53,341 nt of DNA from Lautropia sp. (lineage in GTDB: Bacteria; Pseudomonadota; Gammaproteobacteria; Burkholderiales; Burkholderiaceae_E): NCBI GenBank assembly GCA_030523825.1, contig JAUNHU010000009.1:1-53341 (forward strand), in the 5' to 3' direction. The notes under the pieces were generated by a model. It did no database searches, was not told the origin of the DNA, and was given only the letters and a program-made list of their open reading frames with translations. Each line of letters opens with the position of its first letter. Position 1 is the first letter of the stretch. Both the position numbers and the translations under genes were made by a program. Shown here piece after piece: positions 52,649-53,341 of this stretch.

Positions 52649-53341
52649 ACGAGAAGCCCGAAGCGGCGGACGAAAAAGCGGTCCGGCCCGCCCCCTCCTA
52701 CCTGCGGACGGTCATGAAGGTCGTCACGGGGTCGGCTGCGGCCCAGGCCATCCCGCTGCTGGCCATGCTGCTGCTCACGCGGCTGGTCAGCATCGAGAGC
52801 ATCGGCATCTACAACATCTGGCTGGCTGCCCTCTGGATCACCCTCGTACCCGCAACCGCGCGCATGGAGATCCTGCTGGTGTCGCTGCCGGGTGCCCATG
52901 AACGCCGCCTTGCCTTCCAGATCGGCTGCGTCAGCGCCTTCGGCGTCGGCCTGCTCACCGCCGTGGTGGCCCTGCTGCTGTCGCCACGCATCCAGACGGC
53001 ACTGCCGGGCTGGACGCCATCGGCCGCCATCCTGCTCGGGCTGGGCACCTGGGCGATGGCCATGCAGACCCTCTGGCTGGCCCGCGCGGTCTCGCAAGGC
53101 GCCTTCGGCATCGTCAACCGCATCCGCATCACCTCGGCCGGACTGGCCGCGCTGCTGCAGATCATCCTTGCCTTCCTGTGGCCGAACGGTTTCGTACTGA
53201 TGCTGGCCTACGTCATCGGAACGGCCTGTGCCAGCTGGGCTGCACTGGCCGGCCTGCGCCACCTGCCCGTCACCACACCGGCGCCGGGCGAGGCCACCAA
53301 CTGGCGCAGCCTGATGCGCCTGCACGGCAAGACCCCGATGC
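52645..53341 (+). CDS. Wzx-type flippase (third), cut by the window edge
   Basis: The reading frame starts at a GTG (52645) inside the wbpE stop (GTGA) and stays open to the last base, 232 codons. The product begins VNEKPEAADEKAVRPAPSYL and has several membrane helices (VVTGSAAAQAIPLLAMLLLT, YNIWLAALWITLVPATARME, LLLSPRIQTAL). It resembles other polysaccharide-biosynthesis flippases. The 3' end lies beyond the window, so length is unknown. Confidence 0.8.
   Translation, partial: MNEKPEAADEKAVRPAPSYLRTVMKVVTGSAAAQAIPLLAMLLLTRLVSIESIGIYNIWLAALWITLVPATARMEILLVSLPGAHERRLAFQIGCVSAFGVGLLTAVVALLLSPRIQTALPGWTPSAAILLGLGTWAMAMQTLWLARAVSQGAFGIVNRIRITSAGLAALLQIILAFLWPNGFVLMLAYVIGTACASWAALAGLRHLPVTTPAPGEATNWRSLMRLHGKTPM

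Noticed and set aside
1..53341. tRNA genes, CRISPR arrays, insertion sequences, prophage genes
   Set aside because: I looked for T-loop-like words, regularly spaced repeats and transposase/integrase motifs and saw none that hold up by eye. A dedicated tRNA or IS search was not possible here.

Overview
The window is high-GC DNA that looks like the chromosome of a betaproteobacterium of the order Burkholderiales. The evidence is the gene content and order: SCO-ctaB-ctaA heme/copper assembly genes, comF, trmL, gpsA, then secB-grxC-rhodanese facing gpmA-ctpA-moeB. A Lautropia-like or Burkholderia-like genus is an inference from memory of such layouts, not a measured result. No tRNA, rRNA, CRISPR array, transposase or prophage gene was recognised.

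Left part (1-6.5 kb): the 3' end of a proline-rich protein gene; a TetR repressor divergent from an HPP-family membrane protein, with a clear palindromic operator between them; an orphan six-TM ABC membrane domain; a small unknown protein; an OmpA-C-domain envelope protein; and a membrane-anchored coiled-coil protein with a helix-hairpin-helix-like segment. The tetR-to-unknown block is bracketed by two near-identical cassettes of about 100 bp, each carrying a bidirectional terminator.

Middle housekeeping part (6.7-20.5 kb): a minus-strand run (methyltransferase, a small COX2-TM-like protein, ctaA, ctaB, SCO) for heme A synthesis and cytochrome oxidase copper insertion; comF and trmL on the plus strand; gpsA, an SH3 protein, secB, grxC and a membrane rhodanese on the minus strand; gpmA, ctpA and moeB on the plus strand.

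Right part (20.8 kb to the end) is a large exopolysaccharide/capsule locus of the Wzx/Wzy type, built from several divergent blocks. It holds two PHP-type tyrosine phosphatases (CpsB/YwqE-like), two Wzc-like co-polymerase/BY-kinases, a WecA-like initiating transferase, a WecG/TagA transferase, a UDP-GlcNAc 2-epimerase, three GT4-like glycosyltransferases, three Wzx-type flippases (the last cut by the window edge), two Wzy/ligase-type membrane proteins, a beta-helix protein, two alpha/beta hydrolases of the exosortase-A-associated type, a protein with a plant-GINT1-like domain, and WbpB/WbpD/WbpE-like enzymes. A reasonable model is that WecA makes GlcNAc-PP-Und, WecG adds a ManNAc-type residue, and WbpB-WbpE-WbpD with the 2-epimerase supply a di-N-acetylated uronic acid. 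Repeat units are then flipped by Wzx, polymerised by Wzy, and chain length is set by Wzc kinases reset by the PHP phosphatases. No Wza exporter or UDP-GlcNAc 6-dehydrogenase is in the window.

The most unusual points are: two phosphatase/kinase sets, one of which carries very long low-complexity tails on both partners; the fused formyltransferase-like/GINT1-like protein; the hydrolase pair with altered nucleophile elbows and no exosortase nearby; and the duplicated terminator cassette.
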